Source: Wocania ichthyoenteri Th78 (GTDB lineage: Bacteria; Bacteroidota; Bacteroidia; Flavobacteriales; Flavobacteriaceae). From it: 64,000 nt of DNA. The stretch covers positions 1,176,501 through 1,240,500 of the forward strand of contig NZ_KN525716.1 of assembly GCF_000789235.1 (NCBI RefSeq). The letters run 5' to 3'. Positions 45,341 to 53,903 of the stretch are shown here, one piece after another. Under the pieces are notes generated by a model, which did not search any database, had not been told where the DNA came from, and saw only the letters and a program-made list of their open reading frames with translations. The translations under genes were made by a program, and so were the position numbers. How positions within the stretch are numbered: the stretch's first letter is position 1; each line of letters opens with the position of its first letter.

Positions 45341-46855
45341 TTAATGTACATTACCCATTAATTTTTTCATCAACGGAGAAAATAGTAAAACAACTAAACC
45401 TGCTCCTAAAGAATACATAGCAATTAACTCGAATCCGTTAGTATAAACCTCTAAAGTATCTAACCCTCCAACATTTACGTCTGTGCTTTCAATAGCTAAT
45501 TGTTTTGAAATAAACCCTACTATTTGAAATGCAAAAGCCGATGACAAAAACCAAACACCCATCATAAAAGCAACTATATTCTTTGGTGATAAATCTGTAA
45601 TCTTTGATAAACCAACAGGAGACATAAATAATTCTCCAATAGAAATTATAAAATACATTATCAATAAATAAGCAAAAGGAACCATCCCATTTTCATCAGC
45701 ACTAGCTCCGCTAATTGATAATATATAAAAACTTGCTCCAGCTAAAACTAAGCCAAGTCCAAATTTATAAGGTGTTCTAGGGTTCAAATTCTTTTTAGAT
45801 AAATATCCCCATAATAAAGAAATAGGAATAGCTAAAATGATTATAAACATGGAGTTTAAAGCATTTGTTTGACTTGCAGTCATAATTCCCTCTAAAGCGA
45901 CGTTTCTTGATGCAAATAATGTAATTACACTTCCTGATAATTCATGAAAACCCCAGAATAATGTCATAAAGAAAGTAATTAATACTGCCATAATTAATTT
46001 TTTACGAGCTTCATTATCTAATTTAAATATTATATAAGCCAAATAAGCTAAAACAGCAAATCCTATAAACTTAAAAATACCGCTTACATAATTTTGTTCC
46101 CAAGAAGAAAGTAAGTACGCAATAATTGGAGCACATAAAAATGCAACAATAGGGATTAAAGTTTTTTGGGGAATACCCAAAACTTTCTTTTCATAAATTT
46201 CTTGACTTGGCGGCATTCCTTTATCTCCAAAAACATTCTTTTTGATTCCGCTCCAAAAGAAAATCAAACCTGTTAACATCCCAATTCCCGCTAAGCCAAA
46301 ACCATAATGCCATCCATATTCATAAGCTAACCAACCACACAATAGAGGCGCAACAAATCCACCTATATTAATACCCATATAAAAAATAGTAAAACCAGAA
46401 TCTTTTCGCACATCACCATCTTTATATAGAGCTCCTACAAAAGTGGATATATTTGGTTTAAAGAAACCGTTACCTACAACAATAAAAGCTAACGCAAGAA
46501 AGAAAGCTATATCATTTTGAATAGCTAAAACAAAATGACCTAATGCCATTAAAACCCCACCTAAAAAGATAGAACTACGCATACCTAAAATCTTATCAGA
46601 AATTTGACCACCTATAACAGTCGATGCATATACTAATGAGCCATAAGAAGCATAAACAACAGCTGTTGCTGCATCACGTTCTACAATAGCTTTAAAAATC
46701 TCTTGCACCATGTAAAGCGTTAATAACGCCCGCATGCCATAGAAACTAAATCGTTCCCATAATTCTGCAAAGAATAAATAAAACAATCCTTTTGGATGTC
46801 CGAATAATTCTTCTTGATCTTTAGCTTGATCTTTAGTATTAATAGTATCTGCCAT
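45341..46855 (-). CDS. POT/PTR-family peptide transporter, second copy
   Basis: A 504-residue MFS peptide transporter: FFAELWERFSFYGMRALLTL, GNGFFKPNISTFVGALY and GELFMSPVGLSKITDL. It lacks the central hydrophilic insert of its neighbour and is 90 residues shorter. The two copies may differ in peptide preference. 28 bp upstream of the other POT gene and 25 bp after the peptidase. Confidence 0.92.
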   Translation of the reverse strand: MADTINTKDQAKDQEELFGHPKGLFYLFFAELWERFSFYGMRALLTLYMVQEIFKAIVERDAATAVVYASYGSLVYASTVIGGQISDKILGMRSSIFLGGVLMALGHFVLAIQNDIAFFLALAFIVVGNGFFKPNISTFVGALYKDGDVRKDSGFTIFYMGINIGGFVAPLLCGWLAYEYGWHYGFGLAGIGMLTGLIFFWSGIKKNVFGDKGMPPSQEIYEKKVLGIPQKTLIPIVAFLCAPIIAYLLSSWEQNYVSGIFKFIGFAVLAYLAYIIFKLDNEARKKLIMAVLITFFMTLFWGFHELSGSVITLFASRNVALEGIMTASQTNALNSMFIIILAIPISLLWGYLSKKNLNPRTPYKFGLGLVLAGASFYILSISGASADENGMVPFAYLLIMYFIISIGELFMSPVGLSKITDLSPKNIVAFMMGVWFLSSAFAFQIVGFISKQLAIESTDVNVGGLDTLEVYTNGFELIAMYSLGAGLVVLLFSPLMKKLMGNVH

Positions 46856-46880
46856 AAACTTATTATTAGTTAGTAATTTA

Positions 46881-49106
46881 TTATCCTTTAATTTCTACTT
46901 TTTTTGCTTCGCTTTCTTTTGCTTTTTCTCTTTCATCACCAAGTTTAGCATTTATAAAATTAGTCATTTTTTTATAGAGGTGTAACCTTGTGTTTCCGCC
47001 GTAAATACCATGGTTATCGTCAGGATAAACACCCCAATCAAATTGCTTATCGGCTTGTATTAAAGCTTCAACCAATCGCATAGTATTTTGTAAATGTACA
47101 TTATCATCAGCAGAACCATGAATTAATAAATAATCACCTTTAAGCTTATGGACGTGATTTATAGGTGAATTATCATCATAACCACTTGCATTTTCCTGCG
47201 GTGTGGTCATATAACGCTCAGTATAAATAGAATCATAAAAACGCCAGCTACTAACTGGTGCTACAGCAATTGCCATTTTAAACACATCATTTCCTTTAAA
47301 CAAGGCGTTACTGCTCATAAAACCACCATAACTCCAACCCCAAATACCTATTCTATTCGCATCGATATATGGTAATGCTCCTAATTGCTTTGCGGCTTGA
47401 ATTTGATCTTCAACCTCATATTTACCTAATTGATTTTGCGTTACTTTTTTAAACTTCGCCCCTTTAAAACCTGTTCCTCTCCCATCAACACAAGCCACAA
47501 TATAACCCTGTTGTGCTAAATGCTGATACCAATAATCGTTTGAACTATTCCAACGATTAGCAACCTGTTGAGAACCTGGACCTGAATACTGATACATTAA
47601 TAATGGATATTGCTTTGAAGCATCAAAATCTGCAGGTTTAATCATCCACATATTCAAATTATTTCCATTTACATGAATAGTACTGAACTCTTTTTTTGAG
47701 GTTTTATAATCTGAAAGATTTTTTGATAACACATCGTTATCTTTAATACTTTTAATGAGCTTCCCTGAAGCTGCACTATTTAAAGTATACTCTGGCGGTG
47801 TAGTTGCACTAGAAAATGTATTTATAAAATATGAAAAATCTGCACTAAATGAAGCACCATTAGTGCCTTCGCTTTTTGTAAGTCTAGTTTTATCGCGACC
47901 ATTTAATTTAATAGAATACACATCACGATTTATTGAACCATTTTCTACAGATTGATAAAAAATTCTGTTAGCTTTTTCATCATAACCGTAATAATTAGTG
48001 ACTTCCCAATCCCCTTTAGTTATTTGATTGATTAGCTCTCCTTCTTTCGAATAGTGATAAATATGATTGTAACCATCTTTTTCGCTTGTCCAAATAAAAC
48101 TATTGTCTTTTAAAAATGTTAAATTATCTGTAATATCAATGTAAGCTTTATCTATTTCTTTTAAAGCTACTTTTACTTTTTTTGTTTTGGCATTATAAAA
48201 TACTAAATCTAAATTATTTTGATGTCTATTTAGTATTTGTGCGCTCAATATATCTGCGTCATTGGTCCATTTTATTCTTGGAATATAATCCAAATGTGAT
48301 CCAAGTTCTACTTCTGTAGTCGTATTAGTTATCACATTATATACATGCAGTGATACTATCGCATTTTTCTCGCCTGCTTTTGGATACTTAAATACTTGCT
48401 GCGTTTGATAAAGCGATGTACCATATACATCCATTGAAAACTCTGGAACATCGGTTTCATCAAACCTTATAAAAGCAATTTTATTGCTAGCTGCATTCCA
48501 CTCAAAAGCACGCACAAAAGCAAACTCTTCTTCGTAAACCCAATCTGTTATACCATTAATGATTTTATTTTTTTCACCATCAAAAGTAATTTGTGTTGTA
48601 TCACCGGTGATTAAGTCTTTAATATATAAATTGTTTTCAAATCCGTATGCTACCTTAGTTCCGTCTGGAGAAAACATAGGTTCTTGAATTTTATTTTCGG
48701 AGATTAAAGTTATTGACTTATCAGTAGTATTATAAACAAAATAGTTTCCTAACGTCGATCTTCTATATATAGACTCTTCGTTTGTTGCCAATATAACTTT
48801 ACTTTCATCTTGACTAAAAGTGTAATCTGTAAAATAATTTAGTTCCTTTATATCTGAAGAACTCACTATTGTTTTTGTCTTTTTTAAAGTCTTGTAATCA
48901 TAAATATCTATAGTAGTCGACCTCGTATTTCTATCAAAATTCAACACCGAGTATTGTTGTCCGTTTTTCATAGAATGCAAAGCATCCATTCCTTCTGTTC
49001 TAAAGGTGCCATCCCAAATTTCTTCAAGTGTAATTTGCTTAGTTTGAGCCGATAAAGTTATAGTGATGAAAAGACAGAAAAATAGAGGTAATCTTAGAAA
49101 TTGCAT
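46881..49106 (-). CDS. S9B dipeptidyl-peptidase IV-like protease
   Basis: A 741-residue exported serine peptidase. Signal peptide at 1-21, DPPIV beta-propeller (about 50-480, with DWVYEEEFAF carrying the two Glu that hold the substrate N-terminus), then the alpha/beta-hydrolase domain: Ser592 in GWSYGGFMS, Asp near 668 in HGSADDNV, His699 in DDNHGIYGG. Releases Xaa-Pro-type dipeptides that the two downstream POT carriers could import. Confidence 0.93.
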   Translation of the reverse strand: MQFLRLPLFFCLFITITLSAQTKQITLEEIWDGTFRTEGMDALHSMKNGQQYSVLNFDRNTRSTTIDIYDYKTLKKTKTIVSSSDIKELNYFTDYTFSQDESKVILATNEESIYRRSTLGNYFVYNTTDKSITLISENKIQEPMFSPDGTKVAYGFENNLYIKDLITGDTTQITFDGEKNKIINGITDWVYEEEFAFVRAFEWNAASNKIAFIRFDETDVPEFSMDVYGTSLYQTQQVFKYPKAGEKNAIVSLHVYNVITNTTTEVELGSHLDYIPRIKWTNDADILSAQILNRHQNNLDLVFYNAKTKKVKVALKEIDKAYIDITDNLTFLKDNSFIWTSEKDGYNHIYHYSKEGELINQITKGDWEVTNYYGYDEKANRIFYQSVENGSINRDVYSIKLNGRDKTRLTKSEGTNGASFSADFSYFINTFSSATTPPEYTLNSAASGKLIKSIKDNDVLSKNLSDYKTSKKEFSTIHVNGNNLNMWMIKPADFDASKQYPLLMYQYSGPGSQQVANRWNSSNDYWYQHLAQQGYIVACVDGRGTGFKGAKFKKVTQNQLGKYEVEDQIQAAKQLGALPYIDANRIGIWGWSYGGFMSSNALFKGNDVFKMAIAVAPVSSWRFYDSIYTERYMTTPQENASGYDDNSPINHVHKLKGDYLLIHGSADDNVHLQNTMRLVEALIQADKQFDWGVYPDDNHGIYGGNTRLHLYKKMTNFINAKLGDEREKAKESEAKKVEIKG

Positions 49107-49216
49107 TTAAAATTATTTTTTTGATAAAACGATGTCAAGTTTACTAAAAATTATGCAAAAAACCGACACTATTAACAGTTAAATGAATGAATGTGATAAC
49201 CAAGTATTCAATTTTC

Positions 49217-49237
49217 ATACCAAGAATGGTATATTTG
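49217..49237 (+). promoter_or_regulatory. HMG-CoA reductase promoter with palindrome
   Basis: TATATTTG (49230-49237) overlaps the perfect inverted repeat ATACCA-N4-TGGTAT (49217-49232), a possible repressor site. No clear -33 TTG. Confidence 0.5.
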
Positions 49238-49256
49238 CTTTGTAAAACAGTTAATA

Positions 49257-50579
49257 ATGAGCAAAACAATTTCTGGATTTTCAAAGCTATCAAAATCTAA
49301 AAAAATTGATTGGATTGTAAACACATATTTTTCAAATACAGAAGAGGCTAAACAGGTTTTAAAACAATATTGGAGCAACAACGAAAAATTACAGCAACTC
49401 CATGACGAGTTTATCGAAAACACAATAACCAATTATTATTTGCCTCTTGGAGTTGCACCAAACTTTTTAATCAACAATACTATTTACACCATACCAATGG
49501 CTATTGAGGAAAGCTCTGTTGTTGCTGCCGCAAGTAAAGCAGCAAAATTCTGGTTAGATAGGGGTGGTTTTAAAACTAAGGTGATTTCGACTACTAAAAT
49601 TGGTCAAGTACATTTTATGTATTATGGTGATTTTAATAAATTACAAAGCTTTTTTGAACGTGTAAAGTCCAAACTCATTAAACAAGCTAAACCCATTACC
49701 AAGAATATGGAAGCCCGTGGTGGTGGTATTTTAGATATTGAATTACGAGATAAAACCGAAGGCATAAAAGGCTATTACCAATTACATGCATCTTTTGAAA
49801 CGTTGGATGCTATGGGTGCAAATTTTATAAATTCTTGTTTAGAGCAGTTTGCAGAAACCTTTAAAAATGAAGCTTTATTATTTGATGGGTTTTCTGAAGA
49901 GGAAAAGCAAATTCAAATAGTGATGAGTATTTTATCGAATTATGTGCCAGATTGTTTAGTGCGAGCTGAAGTAAGCTGTAAGGTTGAAGATTTGAATGAA
50001 GACAATTCGATATCAGCTGAAGATTTTGCAAATAAATTTATTCAAGCTGTTAATATTGCCGAGATAGAACCTTACCGAGCAGTTACTCATAACAAAGGTA
50101 TTATGAATGGTATTGATGCTGTAGTGTTAGCAACAGGCAATGATTTTAGAGCTGTTGAAGCTGGTGTACACGCCTATGCTTCTAGAAACGGAAAATACAG
50201 TAGTTTAACGCATGCTAAAATTGAAGATGGTATATTTTATTTTTGGATGGAAATTCCTTTAGCTCTTGGAACTGTTGGCGGACTTACAGGTTTACATCCT
50301 TTAGTAAAATTAGCTTTAGAATTACTACGCAAACCATCGGCAAAAGAGCTTATGCAAATTGTTGCAGTTGCTGGTTTAGCTCAAAACTTTGCTGCATTAC
50401 GCTCCTTAACAACAACCGGTATTCAGCAAGGACACATGAAAATGCATTTGATGAATATTTTAAATCAGTTTGAAGCTAGTGACAACGAAAAGATTTTATT
50501 AACGGATCATTTTAAAACGAATACGGTTACGCATAGTGCGGTTGTTAAAGCTATTGAAAAGTTACGCAATGGTGCCTGA
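49257..50579 (+). CDS. Hydroxymethylglutaryl-CoA reductase, class II type
   Basis: A 440-residue HMG-CoA reductase with no membrane domain. Family signature ENTITNYYLPLGVAPNFLIN near residue 60, followed by TIPMAIEESSVVAA; cofactor region ALGTVGGLTGLHPLV and C-terminal MKMHLMNI. Makes mevalonate for isoprenoids, the route used by many Flavobacteriaceae. Its stop codon TGA lies inside the left hairpin of the GIY-YIG unit, so its last residues (NGA) may be recent. Confidence 0.92.
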   Translation: MSKTISGFSKLSKSKKIDWIVNTYFSNTEEAKQVLKQYWSNNEKLQQLHDEFIENTITNYYLPLGVAPNFLINNTIYTIPMAIEESSVVAAASKAAKFWLDRGGFKTKVISTTKIGQVHFMYYGDFNKLQSFFERVKSKLIKQAKPITKNMEARGGGILDIELRDKTEGIKGYYQLHASFETLDAMGANFINSCLEQFAETFKNEALLFDGFSEEEKQIQIVMSILSNYVPDCLVRAEVSCKVEDLNEDNSISAEDFANKFIQAVNIAEIEPYRAVTHNKGIMNGIDAVVLATGNDFRAVEAGVHAYASRNGKYSSLTHAKIEDGIFYFWMEIPLALGTVGGLTGLHPLVKLALELLRKPSAKELMQIVAVAGLAQNFAALRSLTTTGIQQGHMKMHLMNILNQFEASDNEKILLTDHFKTNTVTHSAVVKAIEKLRNGA

Positions 50580-50594
50580 GGCTCTCGAAGGCAC
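50572..50594 (-). repeat. Variable-stem hairpin, copy 6 (left end of GIY-YIG unit)
   Basis: Minus strand: stem GTGCCT/AGGCAC, core TCGAGAGCCTC. Covers the stop codon of HMG-CoA reductase. Confidence 0.75.
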
Positions 50595-50606
50595 AATTAA
50601 ACTAAA

Positions 50607-51926
50607 ATGCATAAAGGATATGTTTACATATTAGAATGTAGCGACGGAAGTTATTACACAGGAAGTACCGTTGATTTAGAACTAAGAATCCAACAACATC
50701 AAAACGGATTAGGTGCAAATCATACAAGAAACAGACTCCCAATAAAATTAGTTTATTTTGAAGAATTTGAAAGAATAGACAAAGCTTTTTATAGAGAAAA
50801 GCAAATACAAGGATGGAGCAGAAAAAAGAAAGAAGCTTTAATTGAAAATAATTTTGAAAAGTTACCTAATTTATCTTTAGCTTATAGAGACAAAGTGTCT
50901 TCGAGAACCTCAGACACCAAGAGTACCTTAGATCCAATATCCAAAATGACTAAAAATTTAAACCATATAACATTTAACTCAAACGGAAAATTATTATTAA
51001 CTGGAGAATATTTAGTACTTAACGGTGCTCTATCCTTAGCAATTCCAACAAAATATGGACAGTCATTAGAAATTGAATCTATAAATGAATCTAAACTCAT
51101 TTGGAAGAGTTTAGATGAAAAAGGAAATGCTTGGTTTGAGGGTGAGTTTTTGGCTGATAAGATTACCACGTCGCAAGCGCCTCGTAATGACGTTTCAGAT
51201 AGATTAATTCAAATACTTAATGTTGCAAAACAACTTAATCCAAATTTTTTAAATAATCAAAACGGTTTTAATGTAACAACTTCATTAGGTTTTCCTAGAG
51301 ATTGGGGATTGGGTACATCGTCGACATTAATAAATAATATTGCACAATGGGCAAACATTGATGCTTACGAGCTTTTAGAAAATACTTTTGGTGGAAGCGG
51401 TTACGATATTGCTTGTGCGCAATATAATAAACCTATTACCTATAAATTAATTAATAGTGAAGTGCTTAAACAACCTTTCCACTGTGCTCAAGGTGACATA
51501 ATTAAGCATGATGAAAAAAGACTTATTAAAGAAGTTAATTTTAACCCTTCATTTAAAGACCATTTATACTTTTTATATTTAAATAAAAAGCAAAATAGTC
51601 GTGATGGCATTGCACAATTTAAGAACAATACTTCAGATTTATCAGAATCTATCTCACAAATAAATAACATTACTAAAAGTATAATGTCTTGTGAAACACT
51701 TGACATATTTATATCACTTATTGAAAAACATGAAAATATCATTTCGGAAATCATAAAAGAAAAGCCAGTAAAGGATTTATTATTTAGCGATTTTAGTGGT
51801 GGTATAAAAAGTCTTGGTGCTTGGGGAGGCGATTTTATTTTGGTGGCTTCAAAAGATAATCCAAAAGCTTATTTTAAAAAAAAGGGATTTAATACTATTA
51901 TTCCTTTTAGGGATATGATATTATAA
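50607..51926 (+). CDS. GIY-YIG nuclease fused to GYDIA-family GHMP kinase
   Basis: One open frame of 439 codons. Residues 1-95 are a GIY-YIG domain (GYVYILECSDGSYYTGST, then FYREKQIQGWSRKKKEALIE) of the small stand-alone YhbQ/UPF0213-like type. From Met114 (base 50946) it is a GHMP kinase: NGKLLLTGEYLVLNG, ATP loop GLGTSST and GGSGYDIAC, the mark of the GYDIA group found beside HMG-CoA reductase and thought to act in the mevalonate pathway. ATG 50946 is probably the original kinase start. The fusion arose because the inserted nuclease frame has no stop before it. Whether the long protein is made is unknown. Confidence 0.82.
   Translation: MHKGYVYILECSDGSYYTGSTVDLELRIQQHQNGLGANHTRNRLPIKLVYFEEFERIDKAFYREKQIQGWSRKKKEALIENNFEKLPNLSLAYRDKVSSRTSDTKSTLDPISKMTKNLNHITFNSNGKLLLTGEYLVLNGALSLAIPTKYGQSLEIESINESKLIWKSLDEKGNAWFEGEFLADKITTSQAPRNDVSDRLIQILNVAKQLNPNFLNNQNGFNVTTSLGFPRDWGLGTSSTLINNIAQWANIDAYELLENTFGGSGYDIACAQYNKPITYKLINSEVLKQPFHCAQGDIIKHDEKRLIKEVNFNPSFKDHLYFLYLNKKQNSRDGIAQFKNNTSDLSESISQINNITKSIMSCETLDIFISLIEKHENIISEIIKEKPVKDLLFSDFSGGIKSLGAWGGDFILVASKDNPKAYFKKKGFNTIIPFRDMIL
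50895..50917 (+). repeat. Variable-stem hairpin, copy 7 (right end of GIY-YIG unit)
   Basis: Stem GTGTCT/AGACAC, core TCGAGAACCTC. It is read through as codons of the fusion gene. Confidence 0.75.
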
Positions 51927-51951
51927 GTTCTAGAATTACTATAAAAAAAAC

Positions 51952-51980
51952 AGAACCCACATAAGTGAGTTCTATTTAAA
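51952..51980 (+). terminator. Terminator after the GHMP kinase
   Basis: Stem AGAACcCAC/GTGaGTTCT, 4-base loop, then ATTT-rich sequence; A-run upstream. Confidence 0.65.
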
Positions 51981-52000
51981 TTCTATTTTTTAAAAACTAA

Positions 52001-52138
52001 TTAATCTACAGCATCTTCAACATCGTCTGCCACATCTTCTACGGCATCTTCCACTTTATCGCCTGTAGTTTCTCTGCAACTTGTAAATACAGTTGAGATT
52101 GTAAATAAGATTAAGAATATTTTTGCTGCTTTTTTCAT
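52001..52138 (-). CDS. Small acidic lipoprotein (45 aa)
   Basis: A 45-residue protein: signal MKKAAKIFLILFTISTVFTS, lipobox Cys at 21, then a repetitive acidic tail made of VEDAVEDVADDVEDAVD. Short Asp/Glu-Val-Ala repeats of this kind occur in small entericidin-like or stress lipoproteins, but I cannot assign a function. It lies in a cluster of general-stress-type mini-genes. Confidence 0.7.
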   Translation of the reverse strand: MKKAAKIFLILFTISTVFTSCRETTGDKVEDAVEDVADDVEDAVD

Positions 52139-52180
52139 TTTGATTGTGTTTTAAAATTAATAATTGGTTGAATATTTTAT

Positions 52181-52342
52181 CTATTTTTTAACAACACCTT
52201 TTAGTAGTGACAATACAAAAAGTACTAAAAAAATGTAAAATAAAATTTTTGCAATTCCAGCTGATGCTCCAGCTATTCCGCCAAATCCTAAGATTCCTGC
52301 TATTACTGCAATTATTATAAATGCTATTGTCCAACGTAACAT
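52181..52342 (-). CDS. DUF1328 (YtjA-type) small membrane protein
   Basis: A 53-residue membrane protein: [20 protein letters not shown], then the family-typical [23 protein letters not shown]1328 proteins are widespread, two-segment inner-membrane peptides often induced by stress; mechanism unknown. Upstream of the acidic lipoprotein gene in the same direction. CAAATATG (52401-52408) upstream is a near match to a minus-strand -7 box. Confidence 0.85.
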   Translation of the reverse strand: MLRWTIAFIIIAVIAGILGFGGIAGASAGIAKILFYIFLVLFVLSLLKGVVKK

Positions 52343-52485
52343 ATTATTTGGTTTTAATGGTTAAACTTTAATAAGAATTCGACTATCAAATTCTATACTA
52401 CAAATATGGATTTTTCTGTAGAGTTAGCTTAACTCATACAAAGCATATAATTGACTCAAATAAATCTTTTTTTGTGATTCTACAT

Positions 52486-52523
52486 AAAAAAACCTCAGCA
52501 CTTTTTTAGAAGAATGCCAAGGT
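52486..52523 (-). other. Weak stem-loop in the gene-free stretch before the mini-genes
   Basis: CCTcaGCA/TGCcaAGG with an A-run on the plus-strand left. Within the 339-bp gap 52343-52681, apart from the possible -7 box (52401-52408), this stem and the terminator at 52639, I see no gene or other signal. Confidence 0.3.
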
Positions 52524-52638
52524 TTAATTCACTAACCAACCAGTTACAATATTAATCTGCTTAAAACATTTCTGTTAACTCAATAAAGTAAATATTTAAC
52601 TGTATTAAAATTAATCTTCATAAATATTATAGATAAAA

Positions 52639-52663
52639 AAAAAGATGTTTAAACATCTTTTTT
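52639..52663 (-). terminator. Terminator after the ferritin-like gene
   Basis: Perfect palindromic stem AAAGATGT/ACATCTTT with T-run, 19 bp past the stop of the ferritin-like gene on the minus strand. Confidence 0.8.
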
Positions 52664-52681
52664 ATATCTGTAGAAGAATTA

Positions 52682-53131
52682 TTAACTTAAGTCTTCTAAA
52701 GTTTTAATTCTAGATAAACCATTTTCAATTTTATTCTTTTGCGATTCTAAAATTGATTTTGTGCTTGATGGTAAACTCGTTTCATTAATAACCTCGCAAT
52801 ACTCATCAATAGCCGATTTTTCTCCTCTAATGGCTTCTTCTAACATTGATTCTTCATTCTCTGAAGAAAACAAAGCTTTAACATCCATCCAAGTTCTGTG
52901 TGCAGATCCTGCAATGCTTCCACCTTTATCAACATCTTGACCAAATGCTCTTATTTCGCTTTTTAATTCATGTCCAAAATCATAACGCTCTTGTGCTTTT
53001 CTTTTAAAATAAGATTTTAAAGCAAGGTTATCTACATTATCTGCTGCTTTTTTAAATCCTTTTTCAGCATCGTATGTTTTTTCTAGTAAATCGTTTAATT
53101 TTTCTCCAACATCTTCTGTGTAAGTACTCAT
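52682..53131 (-). CDS. PA2169-type four-helix (ferritin-like, DUF2383) protein
   Basis: A 149-residue all-helical protein. EKLNDLLEKTYDAEKGFKKA at the start, LKSYFKRKAQERYDFGHELK in helix 2, then GSIAGSAHRTWMDVKALFSS and EEAIRGEKSAIDEYCEVINE. Matches the PA2169/DUF2383 group, a ferritin-like bundle of unknown substrate often seen with stress genes. Own terminator. Confidence 0.85.
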   Translation of the reverse strand: MSTYTEDVGEKLNDLLEKTYDAEKGFKKAADNVDNLALKSYFKRKAQERYDFGHELKSEIRAFGQDVDKGGSIAGSAHRTWMDVKALFSSENEESMLEEAIRGEKSAIDEYCEVINETSLPSSTKSILESQKNKIENGLSRIKTLEDLS

Positions 53132-53294
53132 AATTATATAGGTTTTATGTTAACAGTAACTTGTTTAAAGATGCCTACTGGTTTACATCTGTGTTAATAA
53201 GAACACGCTTACTTTTTTTTACTGATGTAAAATTAACTAATAACAAAGCTTTCAATTAGTTCAAATAAGTTTGTTATTAACTCATATCAAAAAA

Positions 53295-53729
53295 CTATAA
53301 ATTTTTGTCCATATAATTGGTATAATCCTCTGCTAGGCTTTTCTTTTTAGTTTCAGAGAACACTTTTCCTGCTAGTTGAAAAAATATATGCTCTTCATCT
53401 TCTAAATGATGCTCAACTTTTTCTTTTAAATCTTTAGCATACTTTAACCAAGCTGAAGAATCATAATCTGTTTCTTCTAGCTTTTCAATTAATTCATCAA
53501 TTTCATGATGCTCTGCAATACCATGTCTAGCTTTCTCTTGCATCATATCGTTACTAATTAAAGGTTTGTAAAAATGACGTTCTTCTGCATTTGCATGTAT
53601 TTCCAGCTCGTTTTTAAGTGTTTTGAAAGTTTGCTTTCTTTCCTTGGTCTCTCCAGAGGTATTAACTAATTTTTTAAGTAAATCTCTTTGTGTATCGTGG
53701 TCTTTTCTTATCGCTTCAAATATGTTCAT
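53295..53729 (-). CDS. Hemerythrin (HHE) domain protein
   Basis: A 144-residue four-helix bundle with iron ligands spread as in HHE domains: KDHDTQRDLL, HANAEERHFYKPL, GIAEHHEIDELI and HHLEDEEHIFFQ. Could bind a di-iron centre for oxygen, NO or iron handling. Next to the ferritin-like gene in the same orientation. Confidence 0.9.
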   Translation of the reverse strand: MNIFEAIRKDHDTQRDLLKKLVNTSGETKERKQTFKTLKNELEIHANAEERHFYKPLISNDMMQEKARHGIAEHHEIDELIEKLEETDYDSSAWLKYAKDLKEKVEHHLEDEEHIFFQLAGKVFSETKKKSLAEDYTNYMDKNL

Positions 53730-53903
53730 AATTCTATTTTATTTTTTATTCATTCAAAATTATAACACTTAATTATTTAAAATTTGTTCAATCAAAACAA
53801 AGATTAACTGTAATGGTTTTTTAATTAACTTATTTAAAATTTCTTTCTTTTTATATAGTTTAATAACACTACCTTTAAATTGTTTTTTTAAATATGTAAA
53901 ATA

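Larger units (their letters stand above)
50571..50918 (+). mobile_element. GIY-YIG nuclease unit bounded by inverted hairpins
   Basis: About 348 bp. The 24-base ends are inverted copies of each other, 21 of 24 identical, and each is itself a hairpin: stem GTGCCT/AGGCAC with loop region TCGAGAGCCTC on the left (minus orientation), and GTGTCT/AGACAC with TCGAGAACCTC on the right. Two of the three differences are compensatory. In between is a GIY-YIG reading frame. It sits between HMG-CoA reductase and the GHMP kinase, which are adjacent pathway genes. Likened to the REP/RAYT arrangement; proposed, not proven. Confidence 0.6.

Noticed and set aside
49217-49232. ParD operator at the HMG-CoA reductase promoter
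   Set aside because: Only the TACCA half-site core is shared and the spacer differs (4 versus 3), so cross-regulation is not supported.
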